Shown piece by piece: positions 7,601 to 15,593 of a DNA stretch of 42,825 nt; positions within the stretch are counted from its first letter, which is position 1; the number at the start of each line of letters is the position of its first letter. Source of the DNA: Gemmatimonadetes bacterium 13_1_20CM_4_69_16 (GTDB lineage: Bacteria; Gemmatimonadota; Gemmatimonadetes; Gemmatimonadales; GWC2-71-9); the NCBI GenBank assembly GCA_001919865.1, contig MNIR01000037.1:1-42825 (forward strand), given 5' to 3'. Made by a program: the position numbers and the translations under genes. The notes beneath the pieces are model-generated. The model searched no databases, was not told the origin of the DNA, and saw only the letters and a program-made list of their open reading frames with translations.

Positions 7601-9700
7601 ATGCGCGTCTACAAGACAGGAGAAATCCGCAACGTGGCCGTCGTCGGCCACGGCGCGAGCGGCAAGACCTCGCTGGTCGACGCCCTCGCGTTCGTGGCCG
7701 GCACGAGCAAACGCCATGGGTCCGTGAAAGACGGCACCGCCCTCACCGATTACACCCCCGACGAAATCGAGCGCAAGTACTCCATTAACCTCGCCATCGG
7801 CGTGGCCGAGTGGATGGACACGAAGCTCAACGTGATCGACACCCCGGGCTACCTCGACTTCACGGGTGAGGCCCTGGCGGGCGTGTATGCCGCCGACGGT
7901 GCGGTGGTCGTGGTCTCGGCGACGGGGGGCGTCGAGGTGGGCACGGAGAAGGTGTGGGACTACTGTGAGGCGCGCGGCGTCCCGCGCCTCTTCTTCATCT
8001 CCCTGATGGACAAGGAGCACGCCGGCTTTGAGAAGGTGTACGGCCAGATCAAGGACCGACTCACGCCGAAGGTGATCCCGGTGGAGATCCCCGTGGGCGA
8101 GGGCCCCGACTTCCACGGGATCATCAACCTGTTCTCGAAGAAGTGCCACATGTACAAGAAGGGGACCAAGGCGGGCGAGTACGAGGAGGTCGACGTTCCC
8201 GCGGAGTACGAGGCGCGGTTCGAGCGATACTCGAAGGAGTTGATCGAGCGCATCGCCGAAACGGACGATACACTGCTCGAGCGCTACCTCGGGGGCGAGG
8301 AGATCGGGCGGGACGAGGCGATCAAGGCCATGAAGGCGGGGATGGCGAAAGGCGAGCTCTTCCCCCTGTTCTGCGGGGCGGCGGAGCTCACCTACGGGAC
8401 GCGGGCGCTGTTGTCCAAGATGGTGGAGCTGCTCCCGGCGCCGCACGAGCGCCCGCCCGTCGAAGCCCAGAAATGGGGGAGCGCCGAGCGGCTCACGCTG
8501 CGGGCGGAAGACGGCGGGCCGTTCGTTGCCCAGGTGTTCAAGACGATATCCGAGCCGCACGTGGGAGACGTGACCTATTTCCGCGTGTATTCCGGCACGG
8601 TGAAGAACGGGCAGGACGTGTATAACGCCCCACGGGCGGCGGTCGAGAAGTTGAACCACCTGTGCGTCAGCATCGGCAAGGACCGCTCGGAAATCGCCGA
8701 GCTGCACGCGGGGGACATCGGAGTGGTGGCGAAGCTGCGCGACACGCACACCAACGACACGCTCTCCACTCGCGAGGCGCCCATCGTGCTCCATAAGATC
8801 CCGTTCCCGGAGCCGGTCATCACGGTGGCAATCGAGGTAAAGCAGCGCGGCGAGGAGGAGAAGCTCTCGAACGGGCTGCACAAGCTGCACGAGGAGGACC
8901 CCACGTTCCAGCACGAGTACAACGCCGAGCTCGGGCAGACGCTGATCCGTGGGTTGGGCGAGCGTCATCTCGAGATCATCGTGGGCCGCCTGGCCCGCAA
9001 GTACGGCGTGCACGCCGTGACCACCAAGCCGAAAGTCGCCTATCGGGAGACATTCCGGGGGAAGGCGGAGGGCCAGGGCAAGCACAAGAAGCAGACCGGC
9101 GGGCGCGGCCAGTACGGCGACTGCTGGATCCGGATCGCGCCCTTACCGCGGGGCTCGGGGGTCCAGTTCGTGGACGAGATCGTGGGCGGCGTGATCCCGC
9201 GGCAGTACATCCCAGCGGTGGAGCGCGGGATCCAGGAAGCCGCGGCGCGGGGTCCGGTGGCGGGGTATCCGGTGGTGGACTTCAAGGCGGAGCTGTACGA
9301 CGGCTCCTACCACGACGTCGATTCCAACGAGATGTCGTTCAAGATGGCGGGCATCCTCGCGTTCCGAAACGTGAGCCCCAACTGCAAGCCGGTGCTGCTC
9401 GAGCCGATCATGGAAGTCGAGGTGTGGACGCCGGACGAGTATCAGGGGGCCGTGATGGGCGACCTCTCCTCTCGGCGTGGCCACATCCTCGGCACGGAGA
9501 AGGACGGCCGGCTCACGAAGGTGAAGGCGCTCGTCCCGGAGGCGGAGCTCGACCGCTACGCGACCACGCTGCACTCGCTGACGCACGGGCGGGGGACGTA
9601 CCGCGCGAAGTTTCACGTGTATCAGGAGGTGCCGCCGGAGGTGGCGCACAGGGTGATCGAGGCGCGAAAAAAGGAGCTGGAGGAGGCCAAGGCGTCGTGA
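7601..9700 (+). CDS. Elongation factor G-like GTPase (EF-G2 type)
   Basis: A 699-residue, five-domain translational GTPase of normal EF-G length. The G domain is atypical: P-loop GHGASGKT (16-23) instead of the usual GHIDAGKT form; G3 is DTPGYLDF with Tyr84 where EF-G/EF-Tu carry the catalytic His; and the G4 NKxD motif reads S-L-M-D (134-137). Domains II-V are well conserved, including GRGQYGDCWIRIAPL, SNEMSFKMAGILAF and DLSSRRGHILG. These features match the EF-G2/FusA2 paralogue class, whose role in translation is unsettled, rather than the main fusA. A TATTTT box is at 7572-7577; there is no Shine-Dalgarno before the ATG. Confidence 0.9.
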   Translation: MRVYKTGEIRNVAVVGHGASGKTSLVDALAFVAGTSKRHGSVKDGTALTDYTPDEIERKYSINLAIGVAEWMDTKLNVIDTPGYLDFTGEALAGVYAADGAVVVVSATGGVEVGTEKVWDYCEARGVPRLFFISLMDKEHAGFEKVYGQIKDRLTPKVIPVEIPVGEGPDFHGIINLFSKKCHMYKKGTKAGEYEEVDVPAEYEARFERYSKELIERIAETDDTLLERYLGGEEIGRDEAIKAMKAGMAKGELFPLFCGAAELTYGTRALLSKMVELLPAPHERPPVEAQKWGSAERLTLRAEDGGPFVAQVFKTISEPHVGDVTYFRVYSGTVKNGQDVYNAPRAAVEKLNHLCVSIGKDRSEIAELHAGDIGVVAKLRDTHTNDTLSTREAPIVLHKIPFPEPVITVAIEVKQRGEEEKLSNGLHKLHEEDPTFQHEYNAELGQTLIRGLGERHLEIIVGRLARKYGVHAVTTKPKVAYRETFRGKAEGQGKHKKQTGGRGQYGDCWIRIAPLPRGSGVQFVDEIVGGVIPRQYIPAVERGIQEAAARGPVAGYPVVDFKAELYDGSYHDVDSNEMSFKMAGILAFRNVSPNCKPVLLEPIMEVEVWTPDEYQGAVMGDLSSRRGHILGTEKDGRLTKVKALVPEAELDRYATTLHSLTHGRGTYRAKFHVYQEVPPEVAHRVIEARKKELEEAKAS

Positions 9701-9728
9701 CGGCATGCACCGAGGAGGGCCAGTGCTG

Positions 9729-10727
9729 ATGAGACTGACATTGCTATGCGCCGTTCTCGCGGCCGCGGCCTGCGAGCGGATGCCGAGGAGTTCCGGGCGC
9801 TCTGACACGGCGGCGGCGCTCCCAGACTCCGAGGCAATCGCCGGGCAGCCGCCCGTTCCGACGCCCATGGTCCAACCCGCTGCGCCGCCAGCCCCGGGCG
9901 CCACGAAAGTCACGGTCGTGGAGGGATTCCTCACGCCGGAGTCCGTGCTGCACGACTCGGTCCAGGACATTTATTTCGTTTCGAACATCAACGGCAACCC
10001 GACGGCGAAGGACAACAACGGCTTCATCAGCCGCGTCAAGCCGGACGGGGCGGTCGAGAATCTCAAGTTCATCGAGGGTGCGCGGAACGGCGTCACACTC
10101 AACGCCCCCAAAGGGCTGGCGCTCCAGGGCGACACGCTGTGGGTGGCCGATATCGATGTGATCCGCTCGTTCAATGCGAAGACGGGTGCCCTGATCGACA
10201 GCGTGAGCCTTGCCAAACTCGGCGCCGTGTTCTTGAACGACCTCGCCGTCACGCCGACCGGGGCGGTCTACATCACGGACACCGGTATCCGGTTCGACGA
10301 CGTGGGCAACGTGCTGCACCCCGGGCCGGATCGAGTCTTCCGCATCGGCCCGGATCGGACGGTCAGCGTAGCGGTGCGTGGCGACACGCTCGGTCGACCG
10401 AACGGGATCGCGTTAGACCCGGTGGGCAAGCGCTTCGTGATCGTCGAGTTCGGCGGCAAGTCGGTGCTCGCGTGGAAGCCCGAGGACAAGGCGCCGAGCG
10501 TCATCGCCAAGGGCGCGGGAGCGTTCGACGGTGTCGTGATCGCGGGTCGGAAGATTCTCGTGTCGAGCTGGAATGATTCGACGGTGTCGAGCTACGAGAC
10601 CGGTCAGGAAGTGAAGGTGGTGACTGGCGTGCCGAGCCCGGCCGACATCGGCTACGACGCGAAGCGCAACCGCCTCCTGATCCCCATTTTCACGGGGAAC
10701 CGGGTCGAGATCTGGCAGCTGCCGTGA
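9729..10727 (+). CDS. SMP-30/gluconolactonase-like beta-propeller lipoprotein
   Basis: A 332-residue protein with a lipoprotein signal (MRLTLLCAVLAAAAC, Cys15), a Pro/Ala-rich linker, then an NHL/SMP-30-type beta-propeller from about residue 60: GFLTPESVLHDSVQDIYFVSNING, NAPKGLALQGDTLWVADID, FLNDLAVTPTGAVYITDTGI, GRPNGIALDPVGKRFVIVEFG. It could be a periplasmic lactonase or a sugar/quinoprotein partner. Its last four bases overlap the start of the PQQ dehydrogenase gene, which suggests a shared oxidative pathway. AGGAGG (9713-9718) precedes both GTG 9723 and ATG 9729; I take the ATG. Confidence 0.85.
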   Translation: MRLTLLCAVLAAAACERMPRSSGRSDTAAALPDSEAIAGQPPVPTPMVQPAAPPAPGATKVTVVEGFLTPESVLHDSVQDIYFVSNINGNPTAKDNNGFISRVKPDGAVENLKFIEGARNGVTLNAPKGLALQGDTLWVADIDVIRSFNAKTGALIDSVSLAKLGAVFLNDLAVTPTGAVYITDTGIRFDDVGNVLHPGPDRVFRIGPDRTVSVAVRGDTLGRPNGIALDPVGKRFVIVEFGGKSVLAWKPEDKAPSVIAKGAGAFDGVVIAGRKILVSSWNDSTVSSYETGQEVKVVTGVPSPADIGYDAKRNRLLIPIFTGNRVEIWQLP

Positions 10728-12997
10728 GTCGTGGCGGCGCGCTGCTCGCGCTCATCGCCGTGCGCGCCGCGGCGCAGGGGCCGCCCGCCGGGTCGGAGTG
10801 GCGCGCGTACGGCAACGATCCCGGCGGGTCGCGCTTCTCACCGCTGGCGCGGATCAGCGTCGCCAACGTGCAGCAGCTGCGGCTCGCCTGGGTGGCCCGC
10901 ACCGGCGACTTCATGACCGACCGCGGCCGCTTCGAGGCGACGCCGCTCCTGGTGGACGGCGTGCTGTACGTGTCCACGCCGCTCGGCAGCGTGGTGGCGC
11001 TCGACCCCGCTACCGGCGCCGAGCGCTGGAAGTACGAGGGGACCGTCCGCTTCGGGTACGACGACTACGGAGACTTCGCGAATCGCGGAGTGGCGGCGTG
11101 GCGGGACGGTCGGGGGAGCGGCGCGTGCGCCGGGCGGATCTTCGTCGCCACCGTGGCCGCGCGGCTCACCGCGCTGGACGCCCGCACCGGCCGGCCGTGC
11201 GAGAGCTTCGGCGAGCATGGCCATGTGGACCTGACGCGCGGCCTGCGCCACCAGCCCGAGTACCACTGGGAGTACGGGGTCACGTCGCCTCCCCTGGTGG
11301 TAGGGGACCTCGTGCTCGTGGGCTCGGCGGTGCCCGATAATCACCGCGTCGACGCCCCGGAGGGGGTGATCCGCGCCTTCGACGTCCGCAGCGGGGCGGT
11401 GCGTTGGCGGTTCGACCCGATTCCGCGGCAGCCCCACGATACGGGGTACGAGACGTGGATCGGCCCCACCGCGCACAACACCGGCGCCGCCAACGCGTGG
11501 TCCATCTTCTCGGCGGATCCCGCGCGGGATCTCGTGTTCATCCCGGTCGGCAGCGCGAGCCCCGATTTCTACGGCGGCGAACGGCGCGGTGACAACCACT
11601 TCGCCAACTCAGTGGTGGCGCTGCGCGCGTCTACGGGACGGTTCGTCTGGGCGTTCCAGGTCGTGCACCACGACTTGTGGGACTACGACGTGCCCGCCCA
11701 GCCGGTGCTGTTCACGCTACGCCGCGGCCGCGACTCCATCCCCGCCGTCGCCGTGGCAACCAAGATGGGGCATCTCTTCATCCTCGACCGCAGGAGCGGG
11801 GTGCCCCTCTTCCCGGTGGAAGAGCGGCCGGTGCCCACCAGCGACGTGCCCGGCGAGGTCGCCTCGCCGACCCAGCCGTTTCCGCCGTCGGCGTTCCGTC
11901 TCGTACCCGAGTCGCTTGCGGCGGGCGACGCGTTCGCGGTGACGGACTCGATGCGGGCGGCGTGTCGCGCCCGCATCGCGGCATTGCGCTACGAGGGCGT
12001 GTTCACGCCGCCGTCGCGGCGCGGCACCATCATCTGGCCCGGCAACCTCGGCGGGATGAACTGGTCGGGCGTGTCGGTGGACGAGCGGCGCGGCATCGTC
12101 ATCGCGCCCACCAATCGGCTCGCCATGGTGGTGACGCTGATCCCGCGTGACAGCCTCCACGCGGCCCATATGGCACATCCGGACCTCGAGTTCGGCCGAC
12201 AGGCAGGCACGCCCTACGGGATGAGCCGCGACCACCTCGGGATCTGCACGCCGCCGCCGTGGGGCACGCTCACGGCGCTGGACCTGAGCGCGGGCACGGT
12301 CAAATGGCAGGTGCCGCTCGGCGCGATGCCGCAGCTGGCCCAGGTCCCGCAGTCCGCGGCGTGGGGCTCGTTCAACCTCGGGGGTGCGTTGCTCACGGCG
12401 AGCGGGCTGGTGTTCATCGCGGGTACGTTCGACCAGCACCTGCGAGCATTCGATGTCGAGACCGGACGGGAGCTGTGGAGCGCGGCGCTGCCCGCCGCCG
12501 GGCACGCGCTTCCGATGACGTACGTCGCCGAGGGGCGGCAGTACGTCGTGGTCGCGGCGGGCGGCCACGACCGCCTCCACACAACCATGGGGGACTACGT
12601 TCTGGCGTTCACGCTGGCGGGGCCCGGTGCTCCGGTCCCCGACACGACGCCCGGGCCGCTCGGGGGCGACTACTCCGGCGAGATGCACATCGGCGACGCG
12701 CGCTTCGCCATGGGGCTGGCGCTGCGCCCCGCTGGCGACTCGTTCACGGCGAGCGTGAGCATCGACTCGGTGCAGATCACGGGCCCGGTGTCGGCGCGGC
12801 GCAGCGGGCGGGGCGTGACCGTGGGGTTCCCGCTCGCGTACCCTGCGAAGCAGGGGTGCACCGCCACACTGACGATGACGCTACAGCTGTGGAACGCCGG
12901 GCGGCTGCTCGAGGGCGGCGGCACGTTCGACGGCACCTGTGCCGAGCGCGGGCACCAAGACGCGGCGTTCGTGTTCCGGCGGCGGGGGAGGGGCTGA
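10724..12997 (+). CDS. PQQ-dependent dehydrogenase (quinoprotein glucose/alcohol DH family)
   Basis: A 757-residue periplasmic quinoprotein: a short signal sequence ending in AAAQ, then an eight-bladed PQQ propeller (EWRAYGNDPGGSRFSPLARI, LVDGVLYVSTPLGSVVALDPATGAERW, VVHHDLWDYDVPAQPVLF, WGTLTALDLSAGTVKWQVPLG, LVFIAGTFDQHLRAFDVETGRELW). It oxidises a sugar or alcohol and passes electrons out. I see no CxxCH, so there is no fused cytochrome c. After the propeller, ~110 residues (from about 640) form an extra C-terminal beta-rich domain with GDYSGEMHIGDARFAMGLALRPAGDSFTASVSI, which I do not recognise. The GTG start overlaps the preceding stop as GTGA. The transcription unit ends convergently with the kamA operon. 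Confidence 0.88.
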   Translation: MSRGGALLALIAVRAAAQGPPAGSEWRAYGNDPGGSRFSPLARISVANVQQLRLAWVARTGDFMTDRGRFEATPLLVDGVLYVSTPLGSVVALDPATGAERWKYEGTVRFGYDDYGDFANRGVAAWRDGRGSGACAGRIFVATVAARLTALDARTGRPCESFGEHGHVDLTRGLRHQPEYHWEYGVTSPPLVVGDLVLVGSAVPDNHRVDAPEGVIRAFDVRSGAVRWRFDPIPRQPHDTGYETWIGPTAHNTGAANAWSIFSADPARDLVFIPVGSASPDFYGGERRGDNHFANSVVALRASTGRFVWAFQVVHHDLWDYDVPAQPVLFTLRRGRDSIPAVAVATKMGHLFILDRRSGVPLFPVEERPVPTSDVPGEVASPTQPFPPSAFRLVPESLAAGDAFAVTDSMRAACRARIAALRYEGVFTPPSRRGTIIWPGNLGGMNWSGVSVDERRGIVIAPTNRLAMVVTLIPRDSLHAAHMAHPDLEFGRQAGTPYGMSRDHLGICTPPPWGTLTALDLSAGTVKWQVPLGAMPQLAQVPQSAAWGSFNLGGALLTASGLVFIAGTFDQHLRAFDVETGRELWSAALPAAGHALPMTYVAEGRQYVVVAAGGHDRLHTTMGDYVLAFTLAGPGAPVPDTTPGPLGGDYSGEMHIGDARFAMGLALRPAGDSFTASVSIDSVQITGPVSARRSGRGVTVGFPLAYPAKQGCTATLTMTLQLWNAGRLLEGGGTFDGTCAERGHQDAAFVFRRRGRG

Positions 12998-13071
12998 GCT
13001 GACGCGGGCGCTCGTGCGAGAGAGATGAGCGGCGGGGAGCGTCGAGGAGCATCGCTCGCATGCCGGCACGC

Positions 13072-14151
13072 TTACCCTATGAGGATCGGCTCCTGCGCGG
13101 CCGGCTGCCTATACACGTAACGCTGCCCCGCGTAGTTCCGCAGCACGACTTCCTGGTCGCTCAGCGACTCGACGTACTCCGGAAGCAGCGGGATCTTGCC
13201 GCCGCCACCCGGGGCGTCGATCACGAAGTGCGGGACGGCCAGCCCCGAGGTCCAGCCCCGCAGGGCCTGAATGATCTCGAGCCCTTTCTCGACGGTGGTA
13301 CGGAAGTGCTCGGCGCCCGCGACTTGATCGCACATGTAGATGTAGTAGGGGCGCACCCGCGCGGCGAGCAGTCTTTGCATCAGCCGCTTCATCACCTCGG
13401 GATCGTCGTTCACGCCCTTCAAGAGCACGGTCTGACAGCCGAGGGGGATCCCCGCGTCGGCGAGCATGCCGAGCCCCTGGACCGCGGCGGGAGTGAGCTC
13501 GTCGGGGTGGTTGAAATGCGTGTTGATGTAGAGCGGGTGGTACCGCTTCAGGATGGCGCACAGCTCGGGCGTGATCCGCTCCGGCAGGTGGCACGGCACG
13601 CGGCTCCCGATCCGGATGATCTCGATGTGCGCGATCGATCGCAGGCGCTTGCAAATCTCGTCGATGCGGCGGTCGGAGAGGAGCAGCGGGTCGCCGCCCG
13701 ACATGATGACGTCGCGGATCTCGGTGTGCTCCGCCAGGTAACGGAACGCCGACTCGAGCTCGCGCATCGGGATCTTGTCGGGGTCGCCCACTTTGCGACG
13801 CCGCGTGCAGAAGCGGCAGTACGCGGCGCACACGGGCGAGACCAGGAACAGCGCGCGGTCGGGATAGCGGTGCGTGATGTTGGGGACCGGGGAGTTCGCG
13901 TCCTCCGCGAGCGAGTCCACGATCCCGTCGTGCACCTCGAGCTCCTGGAGGTCCGGGACGTACTGCCGCCAGATCGGGTCCCCGGGCGACCTGATGAGAT
14001 CGACCATGGCCGGCGAGATGCGGAACTCGAAGTCGTCGGCCGCCCGGCGCAGCCGCTCGAGGTCCGGGAAATGCTCGGGCCCGAAGCGCGCGACCAGCGC
14101 CTCCAGCGACGCGATGCTCCGCTTACGCAGTAGTTCTTGCCAGGACTCCAT
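13072..14151 (-). CDS. kamA: Lysine 2,3-aminomutase family radical SAM enzyme
   Basis: A 359-residue PLP- and SAM-dependent aminomutase. The cluster motif is CAAYCRFC (Cys108, 112, 115). The PLP/lysine-binding region VIDAPGGGGK and the motif YIYMCDQVAGAEHFR both keep the aspartates that bind the substrate amino group in lysine 2,3-aminomutase, so L-lysine to beta-lysine is the likely reaction rather than the glutamate variant. The length is nearer to EpmB than to the longer clostridial enzyme. It is the last gene of a four-gene operon, overlapping the GNAT gene by 29 nt. No epmA or EF-P gene is nearby, so EF-P modification is not supported by context. Confidence 0.9.
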   Translation of the reverse strand: MESWQELLRKRSIASLEALVARFGPEHFPDLERLRRAADDFEFRISPAMVDLIRSPGDPIWRQYVPDLQELEVHDGIVDSLAEDANSPVPNITHRYPDRALFLVSPVCAAYCRFCTRRRKVGDPDKIPMRELESAFRYLAEHTEIRDVIMSGGDPLLLSDRRIDEICKRLRSIAHIEIIRIGSRVPCHLPERITPELCAILKRYHPLYINTHFNHPDELTPAAVQGLGMLADAGIPLGCQTVLLKGVNDDPEVMKRLMQRLLAARVRPYYIYMCDQVAGAEHFRTTVEKGLEIIQALRGWTSGLAVPHFVIDAPGGGGKIPLLPEYVESLSDQEVVLRNYAGQRYVYRQPAAQEPILIG

Positions 14152-14638
14152 CCGTCAGGTCCTTGAGGTAGATCATCAGATCGTCGCCGGGTGCGTAGTA
14201 CCCCGGGAGTCGCGCCGCCGGCCGATACCCTCGCCGCTCGTAGAAGCCGCGTGTCGGGACGTACTCGGCGCGGGACGACGTCTCGACGACGATCAGGCGG
14301 CACCCATCGGCCAGCAGCTGCCGTTCGACGGCGGCGAGGAGCTGGGTCCCGACGCCCTTCCCCTGCCACGCGGGCTCGACGACGATCCAGTACAAGTCGT
14401 ACGTGCCGCGCGTGCCCGGCGTAGGACCCCAGCAGGCGTAGCCAGTGAGCTCGTCGCCCGCGTAGCTGCCCAGGAAGCGGTAGTCGTCGTCGCCGGCGAG
14501 GCTCTCGTCGAGCAGCTCCACGGCGACCGCGACCTCTTCCGGCTGGAACACGCCGGTGGCGCGGGTGAGCCGCTCAAGTTGGGCGCGTTGCGCGCGGCCG
14601 ACGGGGCGGAGCGAGCAGCTCACGGGCCGCGGTGGCAC
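14123..14638 (-). CDS. GNAT family N-acetyltransferase
   Basis: A 171-residue single-domain GNAT. The acetyl-CoA-binding motif A is IVVEPAWQGKGVGTQLLAAVE (Q-x-x-G-x-G), preceded by GTYDLYW and followed by VVETSSRAEYVPTRGFYERRGY. It is too short to be a classical AblB beta-lysine acetyltransferase, but its position beside a lysine aminomutase suggests it may acetylate beta-lysine or a derived amide. The frame overlaps the upstream ATP-grasp gene by 65 nt and the downstream kamA by 29 nt, so the genes are probably translationally coupled. The start is uncertain: GTG 14638 is the longest option, GTG 14623 is also possible, and neither has a good ribosome binding site. Confidence 0.88.
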   Translation of the reverse strand: MPPRPVSCSLRPVGRAQRAQLERLTRATGVFQPEEVAVAVELLDESLAGDDDYRFLGSYAGDELTGYACWGPTPGTRGTYDLYWIVVEPAWQGKGVGTQLLAAVERQLLADGCRLIVVETSSRAEYVPTRGFYERRGYRPAARLPGYYAPGDDLMIYLKDLTDGVLARTTA

Positions 14639-15593
14639 CCTGCGCGTCGCGGAGCGCCACCTCCGCGACCCGCCGCACCAGCTCCGCGTAGTCCCAGCCC
14701 GTCGCTCTCGCCATGCGCGCCAGGCCGGCGTCGTCGTTCAGGTCGGGGTTCGGATTGACTTCGAGGATCCAGGAGCGCCCCTGCTCGTCGACCCGCAGGT
14801 CCACTCGCCCGTAGCCCTTGCCTTGCATGACGCGCCAAGCCGCTTCCGCCAACTTCACGAGCCGCTCGGCGAGCTTCTGAGTCACGGGCGCGGGGCACAC
14901 GGGCACGCTGCCCAAGTCGTCGGGCGAGCCGGGCTCCCATTTGCCGGCGTAGGTGAGGATCGGCCATGCCCCCTCGGGCATCCGGGCGAAGTCGATCTCG
15001 GCGATGGGGAGGGTGCGGTTGCCGACGAACCCGACGTTGAACTCCCGGCCGCCGACGTACTCCTGCACGAGCACCTCGTCGAACTGTTCGGTCATCGCGG
15101 CGACGCGCGCGCGCAGCGCCTTCCGGTCGGCGACGACCGAGCCGCGGTCGAGCCCGGCGCTCGCGTCCTCGGCCGCCGGCTTGACGATCGCGGGAAGGGG
15201 GAAGTCGTCGTCGATCGTTCCCTGCGCGATGGTCCACCGCGGGATCGGGAGGCCGGCCTGGGCGAGCAGGGCGTTGGCCACCGCCTTGCGCCGGCACGCG
15301 GCGATGGTCCAGAGACTCGCGCCCGTGACGGGGACGCCGGCGAACTCGAGCGACCCCACCACGTGCTCCTCCCACTCGCTTCTCCCGTGGACGCCCTCGC
15401 ACAGATTGAAGACGAGGTCCGCCCGCCGCGCCACCTGGAACCACCGCATGTCGTGCCGGACGGGGACCTTGCGGATGTCGTGGCCGAGGCGTCCGAAGAT
15501 AGCCCCGATCTCGTCGACGGCCTTCATCACGCCGCGGATGTCCTCGGGTGTCCAGTCCTCGGCCCCGGGGTCGTACAGGATGACGATCCTCAC
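14574..15593 (-). CDS. ATP-grasp ligase (D-Ala-D-Ala ligase-like), second of pair
   Basis: A 339-residue ATP-grasp enzyme. The N-terminal domain starts MRIVILYDPGAEDW and contains ADLVFNLCEGVHGRSEWEEHVVGSLEFAGVPVTG. The ATP-binding portion has PAIVKPAAEDASAGLDRGSVV and VLVQEYVGGREFNVGFVG, and the metal-binding end is GYGRVDLRVDEQGRSWILEVNPNPDL. It should form an amide or peptide bond from a carboxylate and an amine at the cost of ATP. The Ddl N-terminal GGxSxE-type motif is absent, so it is unlikely to be the cell-wall D-Ala-D-Ala ligase. The GTG start overlaps the upstream stop as GTGA (15590-15593). It is paralogous to the preceding gene. Confidence 0.9.
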   Translation of the reverse strand: MRIVILYDPGAEDWTPEDIRGVMKAVDEIGAIFGRLGHDIRKVPVRHDMRWFQVARRADLVFNLCEGVHGRSEWEEHVVGSLEFAGVPVTGASLWTIAACRRKAVANALLAQAGLPIPRWTIAQGTIDDDFPLPAIVKPAAEDASAGLDRGSVVADRKALRARVAAMTEQFDEVLVQEYVGGREFNVGFVGNRTLPIAEIDFARMPEGAWPILTYAGKWEPGSPDDLGSVPVCPAPVTQKLAERLVKLAEAAWRVMQGKGYGRVDLRVDEQGRSWILEVNPNPDLNDDAGLARMARATGWDYAELVRRVAEVALRDAQGATAARELLAPPRRPRATRPT

